Notes under the pieces: model-generated
The model's input: the letters and a program-made list of their open reading frames with translations, nothing else
Database searches by the model: none
What the model was told of the DNA's origin: nothing
Assembly: GCA_002224055.1 (NCBI GenBank)
Contig: AZLU01000005.1
Coordinates: 1-64,000, forward strand
Source of the DNA: Pezizomycotina sp. ARF18
Taxonomy: Eukaryota > Ascomycota
Length of the DNA: 64,000 nucleotides
Reading direction: 5' to 3'
Made by a program: the position numbers and the translations under genes
Part shown: piece by piece, positions 35,287 through 46,489 of the stretch
How the letters are laid out: each line of letters opens with the position of its first letter
Numbering within the stretch: the stretch's first letter is position 1

Positions 35287-38200
35287 GCTTTCGAAAGGTA
35301 AAAACGTGAAGATGAACCTGTGACAGCGAAACGAAGCTGAAAAGCTAAGAGGTTTGTAAAAGCAGCTAGAAAAGCGCCAAGTTTGCGTTCCGCAGGAAGA
35401 TGAAGCTCGTTGAGAACGGTAATAGATACAATTGATAGTTTTCTGGTGTTTTCTTAAGGATCTGAGGACCTTTGGGCCCCCTGAAGAGAGATGAGGTTTT
35501 GTAAAGGGATAGAAGGATCCTAGAGCTCAGCAAATAAGAGGCGTTATCCAATGTCCCGTCCAACAACTACAAGCTAGAGCAGCCAGCAGCCAAGTACACC
35601 TGTCCTTTGATCCCGTTTGCTTATGTTAGCTCAGTACCGCAGTACAGAGATAGAATAGAATAACAGGACAGTAAAGCACCGTCGGTATCGATAGAGGTAC
35701 TTTGTCACACAGCAGATGATAGGGAGATACGAGCAGTATACTATAATATATTAATAACAGAAGATACAGTAGTAACTACTGTGAATAATATATAGAGCTT
35801 CAATATAACAAAACGTATAGTCTCCCCGAGGAAGCAAGGATTACAAAGCACTCCAAGGGAAAGAGAGATTCCAATCCAGTGCAATCTTAAGTATTATTAT
35901 TAATTACTTAGGCTTATGCATGATTAATTAATGTTATTTTATTTTTATTCTCCTTATGTACTGGTGCACTTACCTGCTTGTTATTTATTTATTTATATAC
36001 TTAAGTACCCTATAGCAAGCAGTATTATTTATATATTTAATATATAATATTTATCTCTCCTCTGCACCCTCTCTCCTCATCCCTTCATCCAACCAACCAT
36101 CATCACATCTCTCGCTTGTCTCTGCTCGCTTGCTTGTACCCATGTCATGCAAGCCAGTACAGCCAAGTTTTAAGGATCGTCTGTCTATTTTCGCTGCTAG
36201 TCCTCCCTAGCGGCAGTGGCAATTACGGCCTTTTATATGCGCTGACAATACAGTAATACTTAGGTACGTACGTTTGCCGTTCCGTTTCACTAGCACTCGT
36301 CGTCCTTTTTTTTTTTTTTTTTCTCTCTTTTTCTTCCTCCGCATTTCTTTGCGATCTAGGCCCGCACTCAAAAGTAAAAGAGCAAGCTAAATTCCCTAGC
36401 TGCAGCCGCTATGAGCTCCATTTTAGCTGCTGTTCTCTTTGCCCTTTTTTTTTTTTTTTTTTTGCAAGGGTTTTCTTTTTGGGGGCGAAAGCCTCATACG
36501 TCACAATATGCTCTCCTAGCTAACAGATTAAATTAGTCTGAAATGGGGCATTGGACTAGCATTGTGGGGGACCCTGAGAAAAACACACACAATTAGCTAC
36601 TACACCTTAGCTACACAATTAGCGGATGTTCATTTCGGACATACCGGTGCGCGGTCTCCCCGGTGAGAACACAAGGGAAAAAGAATTTTGAGGGGAAAAA
36701 AAAAAAAAGAAATAAAAGCACTCCTCTTTAACAAGCAGTTGCTAGCAGCTTCGTTTTTTCTTCCGTTACAGTCCAAGCAGTCAGCGGCGCTGCTCCACGC
36801 TTTCGGGCAGACGACTAAATAGAGACCATCTGTTTATGGATTGGCCGAAAAGGAAGCAAAGAAAAAAAAAAAGAAAATTAAAACAGAGGTTATGCTTTGT
36901 CCAGGGTGCATACCTGCGAACCAGCTTCAAGCGGAACAGAATGGACCCGTCCAGCCATCTCAAACGGATCCACAGAGATCAACACTCGCTCAACGGTTTC
37001 TTTTTTTTTTTTTTTTTTCCGGCTACTTGATACGTTTATTCGGAGAGAGAAAGGAAGGGAAGGACAGCGGCCATATATACGAGACGTCGACGAACTGCAC
37101 AAACAACCCTAAACCTCCACACCAGAAGACAAATTAGGAAGTTTGTCTAGCAAGCTTCTTTATGGCCACAGCGATCAGCTTTTTTGTGCGTTACGCCCCC
37201 CCTCCGAAATAGCAGATCGCTTTTTTGTGCTACGCCAAGTTTAGTAGTGTGCCCATGATGTAGGCTACCTAACACGCAACAGCCGGCAGCTTTATCAGCC
37301 GGTAAGCAGCTCAATCCCTTGGCAGTCAGCTCAATCACGGAGTTTCTGTGTTATAAAACACGCTGGAAGAAGAATATCCAGGTCGGCTACCGGCGCTGGC
37401 TACTAGTGTGCTGTTGGGTTGTTTTTGCTCACCTGGTAAGATCATTTCCGTGGAGATGGTTGAGATTAAACTTTTGAAACGAAACATCGTTACGAGCGTT
37501 AGAACTACGGCCTCGGAACCAGGCGTTTTACGACCCTTTCGCATTGGACAAAAAGGCCGCTAACAGTTGAGTCTAGACCGCCGTTGGTTGAAAAAGCTCG
37601 CTTGAAGAACCATTATACTTCATTTTGTTCGCGGTAGCTCAATTAACGAATGCACAAACGGGAAGAAGAGACGCGAAAGCAGCACCACTGAAAATTACTT
37701 GGTTTATCTGCTGAACGACATCTTCTGTGAGTACCGGATGTTGACAGCGTCGATGTTTTCAAAGAGTAGTTCGCCAATGGTTTGCTGTGACTGGCTGAAG
37801 TTAATTTTCATCTTATTTTCGGATCGTCGCAGTGGCAAAGATCAGGATATACGAATTAGTCCGATTTTCCCGCATGCATTCAGCTTGATTTGGTTGCTTG
37901 GGTTAGTGCGGTTGTGTTCCATATTCTTGCCGTAAGGTTTAGGGTCCGGCACTAGGGTACCGAAACCGGTCTTTATATGCGGCCAGCAGTGCCGAAAAGG
38001 CCAGGTCGCGGCCTTTCTCGAACGTTCCCACTCCTGTCTATCTATACTCGTACCAACATGTGGGATAGCCCAATTTAGAAACACGCTGTTTATTCGTCAG
38101 TCCTTAACGATCAGATAAGGAAACACGTTTGCGTTCGGAGCTCTCCGGGTATCGGCAAACTGAGTGGCAATCGTAACCCTCGTAAGATAGATAATTTTCC

Positions 38201-38599
38201 ATCGATCGACCCATGAAGAGATCCACCTTCATCTTGATTGCAGCTTTTTAGAACCTAGCAACTCCCAACTTCACCACAATCTTCCAAGTTTGAACGCTTT
38301 GAAAATAGTTTTGCGAACGACATACAGACCAACTACCAATCCAATCATGGAAGTGCGATGTACGCTCCACTCCAACTTCTTTTTTAGCAGCTTGAATAAT
38401 TTGCTTCTGCGGTATAATACGTCATGAGCTGGCAAGTGACTCGTCGATCTTCTGTACCTGCGTGGGAAACCGATATCAAAAACGGCAAGCCGCTCAGAGC
38501 TTGATTAACTAGACTGCTGCTGTTTGATATCATCATCCCACCTTATTTACGTACGTTATTCTCCCTTATCAACCTTTGCCTTGATTTCTGCACCTGCAG

Positions 38600-38634
<35 letters not shown>

Positions 38635-38896
38635 GGGGGGTGGGGGGTCTCTTGCCTCTTACACAACTCGAATTGATCATTCGCTTTGAAAACCTATTGA
38701 AGATCAAATGCTTATCCTACCTACTTCCTTACCAAAGAGGATATCTCTTATCATTCGCTTATTGTGTTTTGTTAGAGGCTATAAACTGAGAACAAAATGT
38801 GAAGCTGAGGGAAGAGGGCGTTATTTTTAGCGGAATTGCTCGGCCTATCATACCTCAAAACGGAAGCCACAGACGTCGATGAACAGGTTGTACAGC

Positions 38897-38929
<33 letters not shown>

Positions 38930-39086
38930 AGGCTTTTGGCCTACATGAGGCGTTAAAGCGTTGACATTTTTTCGTAGCGAGACAAGCAACCAAGGAAGAA
39001 GATAGCTTACCTATTTTACAGTGTCAAAAAGAGGGAATCCCCACAACGACTCGCCGATTATGACTCGGGCGTTGTGTTGTTTATTT
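35287..39086. other. Long intergenic region with poly-A/T and poly-G tracts
   Basis: About 3.8 kb without a supported gene. It holds T tracts at 36307-36322, 36446-36463 and 37001-37018, a T30 tract directly followed by G runs (38604-38647), and an A30 tract (38899-38928). Lys-rich ORFs around 36836-37137 and Phe-rich ones elsewhere are read from these tracts. Confidence 0.55.
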
Positions 39087-39475
39087 CTGTGCTCTTTGGG
39101 CTCGCCTTATGGTAAGGCATGGACGGTCTCTGGGGAGGTGGTGCAGGGCTCTTTTTGCCGGACGCTATCGGGGCATTTTTTTCCCCAATACCTATCTAAC
39201 AGGGCGGCGGTTCCGAGCGCGCTGGTTCTATCGGATACCATATGACTTTACGGAATAGGGTGAAAAGCTTTTTTTATCGGGGGCGCCGGCCTTGCGTCTC
39301 ACGATGCTATCAACATACGACCCCGAACCGCCGAGCGGAGGTTCGTATGAATCCTTCGCAGGGCTTCCGAACCGAGTTGAGAAGGACAAACGTGACGGTG
39401 GCTATCGAGGAAGATGCTCTCAACCGGAAAAATAACAGACTCCTGGATCTCATTCAAAGACGATATGAGCGGTAA
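39087..39475 (+). CDS. Possible hypothetical protein
   Basis: A hydrophobic start read across frames (VLFISVLFGLALW near 39070-39115) leads into an open frame ending at 39475, with basic C-terminal residues RKNNRLLDLIQRRYER. It could be a small membrane-anchored protein, but no family is recognisable and the hydrophobic part needs frame changes. Confidence 0.2.
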
Positions 39476-39649
39476 CTTGGTGCAATCCTCTTCGAATAAC
39501 TCGGAAGAGATCTATACTGCATACCACTCGGGAAAAAAACGAGACAACGAATCTCTTTGAACCTGCAAAAACGTGAAGCTATGCACCTTCCAGATTCACA
39601 CAATAACAAACAAGCAACAACCCTTCTCTTTCCAGAAAAAGGCTTTCTT

Positions 39650-39860
39650 TTTCGCGCGATTTAGTCTTAGTTCGCGCGATCGAAGAAATGCGTTTTTGTC
39701 AAAAAATTCTTTTTCGTGCGAATCGCGCGAACGAAGATCTTCCTTGCATAACGGCGTCTTGGCTTCGCCAAGGATAAAATAAAATTCGCTCGAATTTGAA
39801 CGACATCGCGTGTGAATCTGCGAGTTCGTTCGAGGACGTCGCGCGAACCATCTTTCGAGG
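39650..39860 (-). repeat. TCGCGCGA-rich dispersed repeat, copy A (inverted)
   Basis: The palindromic octamer TCGCGCGA occurs four times (39652, 39672, 39723, 39839). Read on the minus strand this copy shares three blocks with copy B at 49.5 kb: a 19-nt identical block (39714-39732 here, 49770-49788 there), a 15-nt block ending in the motif cgcatttcttc, and a cttggc...gccaag hairpin (39758-39772 here, 49712-49728 there). It is a short non-coding dispersed element of unknown type. Confidence 0.7.
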
Positions 39861-40358
39861 GTCGAGCGACAAATAATACTATGGGATTTCCGTGTGAATC
39901 CTTTTCATCAGTCTGGGAGCTGTTAGACGTTTCAGTCATAACAGAGCCGAAAAAAAAAAAAAAAAAAAATGAGGCACAAAACATATTTTTTTGGAAATTC
40001 CGGCGGCGTTTTGCCAAAATGCAGAAGTGTAGAATGCCTCATTGTGTAGGCATTACTATCCCACCACTATTACTCACGATGAAGACATCTCGTGGAGTTC
40101 GTGAGATTTTTATGAGCAACTGTTCAGGCTTTAGCGATGGCGGCTCCTCGGGGTCCGAAGCTTTTTCATCACTGCAGGGGGAAAAAAAAGGGCCCTTTTT
40201 TTACATACGCATATTTGCTCATGATGAAATAAACTTTCACGAGATCTCTAAAAGTTTCCTCTAGAAGCGAAAATTTTCTCTTTCCTTCTTCTCTTTCCTT
40301 TCTGTATTGAAGGCAGGTATTTCTATTCCCCATCCGAAGATCAACGAAGCACACCACC

Positions 40359-41736
40359 ATGCAAACCCTCCCAAACGAGATCCTCATCTCGATCATCAGC
40401 AGCTCTCCATCTTCCCTCGGTATATCAAAACCCTAAGATCCCTACGCCTCGTTAACAGTTCACCTCCGAAGTCGCCTCTGATGTTCTATACCACCTTCAC
40501 CCTCCGCACCTCTCTCGACTCCCAACCGTTAAATCATCGTTCTACACGAATCACAGCAGACTCTCGCAATACGTCCGAGAGCTAGAAATAAAATTTCATC
40601 GTTCATACCACGAGACGATTACTAGCATGAGTACTAGATGCGAGGGCTCGTATAGTTGTGAGGATGGTGAAGCTGTGTCAGGGACGAGTGTATAATATCC
40701 TGGGCGGGAGGAGACGGTTGTTTAAGGATATGATGAAGGCGTTATGGGTATGGATTATGGCTGTGGGAGACGGTTTAGCTTGGTTTTACGTACGATGGAG
40801 AGATGGACGCGCGGCCGTTCAGGAATAGCCGGTGGATGAGCTTTTCTTTAAGATCGTTGATGGTAGCTGACGGAGCGAGTCGTGAGAATGGTGGAGAGGT
40901 TATTGTTGTTGCGGTGGAGCCTAGGGATCTTAATTATTTAGGGAGAGTGGGATATTGAGCAGGTAAATAGCTTCGACGACCTTTACTCTCCGTGTTTTTG
41001 ATTGGCTTTTTTTATATAAAAAAGGAGAAAAAAAAAAAAAAGTAGAGAACATAGCGCTTGCACTAATTCTCTATCCAGCGTTCCCGACTCTCGATCAATA
41101 CTCAGCGCCTACACCGCCCGAAAGCTCGCTACAACAGACCTAGACCTCCTACACAGCCTATCTCCTTCCCAACGCGTACCAACCTCTGCATCAGCGGGAA
41201 CTGCAATATCTCTCCGTTAACCTACCCACTTACCACTCGCCGCCTTAACAAGCCTATCCCTGTCCGAGCTCCTCATATCCGCTGAATCCCTGCATTCCTT
41301 CCTATCTCAAACGGCGGTAATCTACGCCGCATAACACTCCGCGTAATCACACCATAGACATAACCTTGTCGCATATATTCAACTTATTAAACAAACTGGC
41401 ATGAACGTTTCGTTTCGAAGGATTGTGTTATCACGATGAGTACCCGACGTTCATGAAGAAGCCGCGGACGTGGTTGAGGGGTGTTAAGGGCTTGTTGTTG
41501 CTAGTTTAGGAAGGGGATAGGGGTGCTTTGAGGAGTTTAGGAGGGTGTTGTCGGGAGGCGGTTGAGGGAGGGGTTTGGTGGGATGGTATGGGGATGGAGA
41601 GGGAGGAGAGGTTTGGAGCGTTGAGGAGATGTGGTTGGAGATGGCGGAGAGGGAAGCGAAGAGGTGGAGGGAGGTGGACGATGAGGTTGGGTTTGGTAGT
41701 ATTAACGTTAACCCTTCCTGTGAGAATATATTATAA
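40359..41736 (+). CDS. F-box protein
   Basis: ATG at 40359 opens MQTLPNEILISIISSSPSSL, a canonical F-box helix 1. It continues after a frame change as KTLRSLRLVNS and FTSEVASDVLY...TFTLRTS, which match the second half of fungal F-boxes (LRxLRLVNRxF...LYxTxxL). Farther along, 41080-41400 reads SILSAYTARKLATTDLDLLH and LSLSELLISAESLHSFL, a helical leucine-rich body. The probable C-terminus (41620-41736) reads EMWLEMAEREAKRWREVDDE...SCENIL and a stop. The part between 40590 and 41060 is poorly resolved and includes an A-rich tract (41020-41042). It is probably an SCF adaptor. Neighbours are the TCGCGCGA repeat upstream and a 2OG-oxygenase copy converging downstream. Confidence 0.55.
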
Positions 41737-41859
41737 AGTCAGTGTGAGACTACTACAACGGAAGAAGCATTTATTATTATAAAGTCGGTAAGGGGTTAAC
41801 TACTTAAGTAGTGTTGGATTCTAATATGTGTGTCCTTGTCAATTCCAGTATCCCTTGCC

Positions 41860-44800
41860 AGTCTTCATGATTTGTAGAACTGAAGTCAAAAAAAAAAAAA
41901 ATGCCCTCCAAAAGTTTCCACGGCAGACTTTTTAGGCCGCGCTGCTCAGCTGAGTGATGTAGCTGCTCTTCCATATGATTTCTGATGCTGAGAGCTTGCC
42001 AGACGTCTTTTCGACGGCGGAGGTGTCGGTGAGAAAGCGGTTCAAGGCTGAGCATCTTGGCAGCCCGGGAGCACGGGGTAATAGGATAGGAGGCATATTT
42101 CGGATCCCGGGGTGGCTCGGTTCCGACGAAAACCTCGACGAACTTGGAGAGCACCTCACGGGTCAAGGGCGAATATAGAGAGTGCATTTGAGTTTCCTTG
42201 AGCGACATTTTGAGAAGCGAGAAGAAGAAGAGGTGCAGGTTGTACATTTCCGGCTCCTTATATGTGGTCAGGAACACTCCTGCGGCGCAGTAAAGCTTCG
42301 TACTGTCCCTAACGAGAGACTGGAGCTTCGATAGGATCGATGTGCGGTGAGGAATATCTCCACGCTTTTCGAGCATGCGGAGTAGATATGCAAGGTCACC
42401 GAAATCCATTAAATCGAGCGAGGCGGCTTGCTTTCTCGTCGGCGCGAATAGTATCGACGAAACTGTCGGTTTATCTATGACAAGCCTATCGATTCCCTCT
42501 GCAATGACTTCGTAGAAGAGAGATTCCTTATCAAGCCAGCGCTAGAGTCGCCAGGACTAAGTCTTTTACGAGTCCTCGCTTTGGAGCTTCAGCAATGTAT
42601 GATCGAACGACGCGCACAAGTTGAGGGAAGAATGGAGGCTCGAGTGCCCAGTTTTTTAGGGTCGAATGGAAACTTTGTTGATACGTCAGCTTAAAAAAGA
42701 GGATTTATGCAGAAAAAAGAAGGAAATATTTGAAAACGTGCAAATCCAGTGCGCCGAAGTATTCTAAACGTGTACGAAATTCGGGCCAAATCTTCCTGCC
42801 TCGAAATCTGGTCCCAACAGCTTTCGGCTTTCGCCTTCTGCGCCTTCATGGAAAGTCGTTAAACATGTACCAAGCCAACTTTCACCTCGGGGATATCTCT
42901 TGACCCCAAGGCGCCAGCATGAACTTTTTCACGGTGGGTACACATTCCCAGCAAAGGAGTTCAAGCTCCTCATCCTTCAGAAGAAGGGATTGAAAGGAAT
43001 CAAGAAACCTCTTAGAACTTTCGCGGCACGTTCCAAGCTCCCGCGCTCCTCTCCTTCATTTTGGCCATCTAGCCGAAACTCCGTTAAGAAATTCAAACTA
43101 AACAATGATGATTAGTCCTCGAGCAGTCATTGACAAAATGACGAGAATAGGTGGCCATACATGTCTTCGACAGGTGCGGAAACCGAATTTGCGGATGGTC
43201 TGGGCCATAGTGGGCGCAAGAATTCTAAAAAGATAGTGCTTTTCGGTCAAAGCTGCGAACATGGTTTCTAGAATTGTCGTTCAGAACCAAACATTCAGTA
43301 CGTATCCTCTTTGCTCTGTTTGGGCATGTCGGATTTCCAGTCGAACCACTTCAAGGGGACCCTGTATGGATCCTCGTCATGGTAGTTCGTGACAATAACC
43401 GACTGCCTGATGGCAAGTTAGCAGAAGTTGTTCGCGGGCCTTCAACGTCTTCGGTGGTCAAAAATGATGATTTCTTGCGAAGCAGGACGCTTTAAGCCAG
43501 TCGCATTCGGATGGTCGACTGAGCTCTGACCGGAATGCGTCGTCAACACACTTCGGGACAATCACAAGTATCTTTTTCAGTTTTGAGTGGTTAGCAGGAG
43601 GGATTTCAGAAAATACAAACTCTGCAGCTAAGTACAGAGACAAGGGGAACCCAAAGAAAAATGACTTACGGAAGTATTGTAGTGATGCTCGGGGCATCGA
43701 CTTCTCCCTTTGACCTAGGACCATCTTCTTTCCCAATAGTCCGGCTCGTTGTCAATTACTTTCCTATCGTATCTGCTCTCCGGATCCTACATTTCTTCCA
43801 TCCCAAGGTAAATTCCGGTCTTCGTCTCGATGATGAGACAATTCCAGTCTCCAACGGACGACACATCAGTGATTTCGTTGTGGCCCGTCGGATAGAACCT
43901 CGTCATCGTCGCAGCCGAGGTATTTCCATAGAAGAATCATGTACCTCTGGCAAGGAACCGTCCTTTTATAACCTTCCGCGTATTCGCTAGGTACACGCCG
44001 TACAAAGGGTCCTCGGCGACAACTCCTTGCAGAGAAAATCAGAGATGATCTGATCTTGACCCTTCAGTGCGCGCAGTGCGTCCCTCCTTATAGCGTCCTC
44101 TTTGTATCTATGCGTAACGTGATGACGATCTTGTCCGGTAGTGAGCTATCGTCATTCGCTGTGGACGGTGCACTAGCGTTGATACGGCCATGCAAACTCC
44201 TCAGTGCAGAATCCCACCTTCCCATTTGTTCAATGAACAGCTCCCATCTTCAATCCATTGCTCAACTTTTGAGCTCCTACAATTGGGGAAACTTGCTTGT
44301 AAGATTGAAACGATAGCGAGTCGACACCAGATTTCACCCGATGTAGTTCAGAATCCAGCGTTAAACCAAGCCGCGACCGAAAACCCGTATTATGAGGTAG
44401 TTGCGGATTGCAATTATGTTCGCGTTTCTTCGTGGAAAGAATGAGTGTTTCCGCCGTCGTGTCGGGAAGGGACGACGGTCATCGTGGCAATACTACCTGG
44501 TACATTGTTGCTCCTTCTTCAAGAGGATTATTAGTTTTCATCTATATCTTCCCGGCTCCGGCATACACCAACAGCGACACGCCAAGGAGCACCTTACTGC
44601 TGCGTTACGCGCTGGAATAGCTGGCATTTCAGATTACAAGCTCATTCGGCTGGATCTCCAGAGTGTCATCCACGATACCCAACTCCTTCTTAGCCTCCAG
44701 CAACGCCTCCCTCAACCAATCCTGGAAATCCGAGTTCCGTAATGCAAAGTATTCCGCATTCAACTTGTGTATCGCCTCCGCGCCTTCTCTTTCTCGTTCA

Positions 44801-45225
44801 TCCGAGTCCCTCGCTCTCGGGGGATATAGACAAGCAATTCGGCAACGCGATGATATTATTCATACATTCTCGGGAGGTAGTGTAAGCCGATTGGAGCGAT
44901 TCCCGAGATGTGTACCCCGGATTTCGGAACGGAATGGTTGTATGCTTGAAGTACGCGAAACAGGACTTTTCTACACGCCGCTGTAAGTTTTCCTTGGTGA
45001 ACCTGGAGAAGGGAGTCGAAGATACTTCTGTGAATAGCCGTCGCGTCGTTGGCGGCTTCGTCATTTGTTTCTTCATCATCACCACCGTGCTCGTCGCCGC
45101 TGCCTTCACCTTCGGACTGATTCGTCCTCGACGGTTTCGATTGCTCTGTTCATCGCTTTTCTTGGTCTGACTCGGGGACCGAGGATTCGGGGTCAAACAG
45201 AAAGGATTCTTTGTATAGTTAGAGC
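41860..45225 (-). CDS. Fungal 2OG-Fe(II) oxygenase family protein, copy 1 (degenerate)
   Basis: Read on the minus strand across many frame changes. It starts with an acidic leader (GSGDEHGGDDEETNDEAAND, about 45090), then GVHISGIAPIG, the pre-catalytic NAEYFALRNSDFQDWLREAL (about 44740), LLVYAGAGKI, a stop, and VVLP (about 44500). The HxD of the jelly-roll should sit between LLVY and VVLP, but no His codon occurs there in any frame. Downstream landmarks persist: ALKGQDQIISDFLCKEL (about 44060), EHHYNTSV, ILVIVPKCVDDAFRSELSRP (about 43575), REQLLLTCHQAVGYC, and the C-terminal CSALNRFL...IIWKSSYITQL (about 42060-41940). It is collinear with the copy at 60.1 kb. The family's substrate is unknown. 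It is either a pseudogene or a catalytically dead paralogue, and it is head-to-head with copy 2. Confidence 0.65.
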
Positions 45226-45426
45226 TTTTTCCCTTCGGTCAAAAAAAAAAAAAAAGGTTTGGTTGCGAGACTGTATATGTATATATATATATATATATAT
45301 ATTTTGTTTTTTTGTTTTGTTTTTTGTTTCTGTCATTGGTGACAAATGGGGGGGGGGGGATTAATAGTTAATAGGAGGGTGAGTTTAGGTTACCTAAACT
45401 CAAGTAGTGATAGTTTTTGAGTTTTG

Positions 45427-45460
<34 letters not shown>

Positions 45461-45811
45461 AACCAAGGAACACAAATAAACGAAATAAAGTAAAGTTAGT
45501 TAACTCCTCGCCGGCGCCTCCTCCTTTTTTATCACCCTTCCTTCCTTCGCCTTCCTGCTTCATTTTATTTCATTTTTATTTCATTTTATGTATTTATATA
45601 TTACTGATACTCAATTATAAGAGACAGAGGAAATTTTTTTTCCAACATGGAAGAAAAGAGTTGTTTACATCGTCCGAGCTCTCCATTTTCCACACGACCA
45701 TCATCCCCATCACCATCACCTTCACCATCGCCATCGCCATCATCCTCAACATCACTATATACGGACTACTGAATCCGATCAATTTGATTTCAAGAAATTT
45801 TTTATAATACA
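45226..45811. other. Divergent intergenic region with simple repeats
   Basis: This separates the divergent oxygenase copies 1 and 2. It contains an A tract (45241-45255), a (TA)n run (45278-45302), a G run (45351-45359), an A tract of about 24-26 nt (45435-45460) and a stretch of CATCAC/CATCGC-type repeats (45700-45750). It may serve as the promoter region for both flanking genes. Confidence 0.5.
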
Positions 45812-46250
45812 ATGGCCGCCTCTGGGGACATAACGCTGACGGTCCTGCGGAGTGTCGGGTTCTCGGACCAGATTCCGAGACCCTTCCTAGCTGGAAGTGT
45901 TGAGCGGACCCTCGCGGCTCTTTATGGAGCGACCACAGTCGGCGTCCTTGGGCTGACGGCCTCAAGAATTTACTTTATCGCAGGACGGACGGGCCAGTCA
46001 TGCGTTCGATCACACAGGCGACCGTTGCTGCGCATATTCTCTCTTTCATAACGTTGCGGAACAGACTCCACTGCGATTATGATCGGTAGCTCCGCCATGG
46101 CTGGGCGGTTGTCGCTGCTGCATTCCTGCGCGCCCCCGCATCCGGCTCCAAGGCCGTATCGCCCGCAACAAACGACCAAGCCGGTACGAGGAGCTCATAT
46201 GGGGCCCAGGCCGGGAGGAGGTAGGTCAGTCTATCGTTTAGTGCTGGCGT
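45812..46250 (+). CDS. Possible small membrane protein
   Basis: The Met at 45812 opens MAASGDITLTVLRSVGF, followed by a hydrophobic segment ALYGATTVGVLGLTASRIYF. After a frame change it continues MRSITQATVAAHILSFITLR, with a further Pro-rich end. Amino-acid composition is good and the hydrophobic helices look real. I do not know the family. It lies between the two divergent oxygenase copies, so it could also be unrelated leader sequence. Confidence 0.3.
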
Positions 46251-46489
46251 AAGAGAAGGTTCCTTTGACTCAGAGGTTCCACATTTGTATTGTTATCCCT
46301 TCAATATTTGAAATAAAAAGGGGGTGGGAGGAAGTGGGTATTTTTTTTTATAAAGAAATTGGAGGAGAAAGAGAGAAAAGGGGGAAAGGGGGGGGGGGGG
46401 GCCTCGGAGAGGGTTGTTGCGAAGTAGAACTGGTGGTGTGGCGACTGCGGCTGCGGAGAGGAGCGGGACGGGGGCTACATATACGCGGA

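Noticed and set aside
36836-37137. Lys-rich and Phe-rich ORFs
   Set aside because: Read directly from A or T tracts. Composition is not protein-like outside the tract.
44270-44330. Loss of the 2OG-binding Arg in oxygenase copy 1
   Set aside because: One frame gives SGVDSLSF, but the next frame gives WCRLAIVSIL, which keeps the Arg. With indels present, the loss cannot be claimed.
45615-45965. 116-codon minus-strand frame with Met/Val-rich run
   Set aside because: Its Met/Val run is the antisense of a CATCAC-type repeat, and the plus strand has the better reading.
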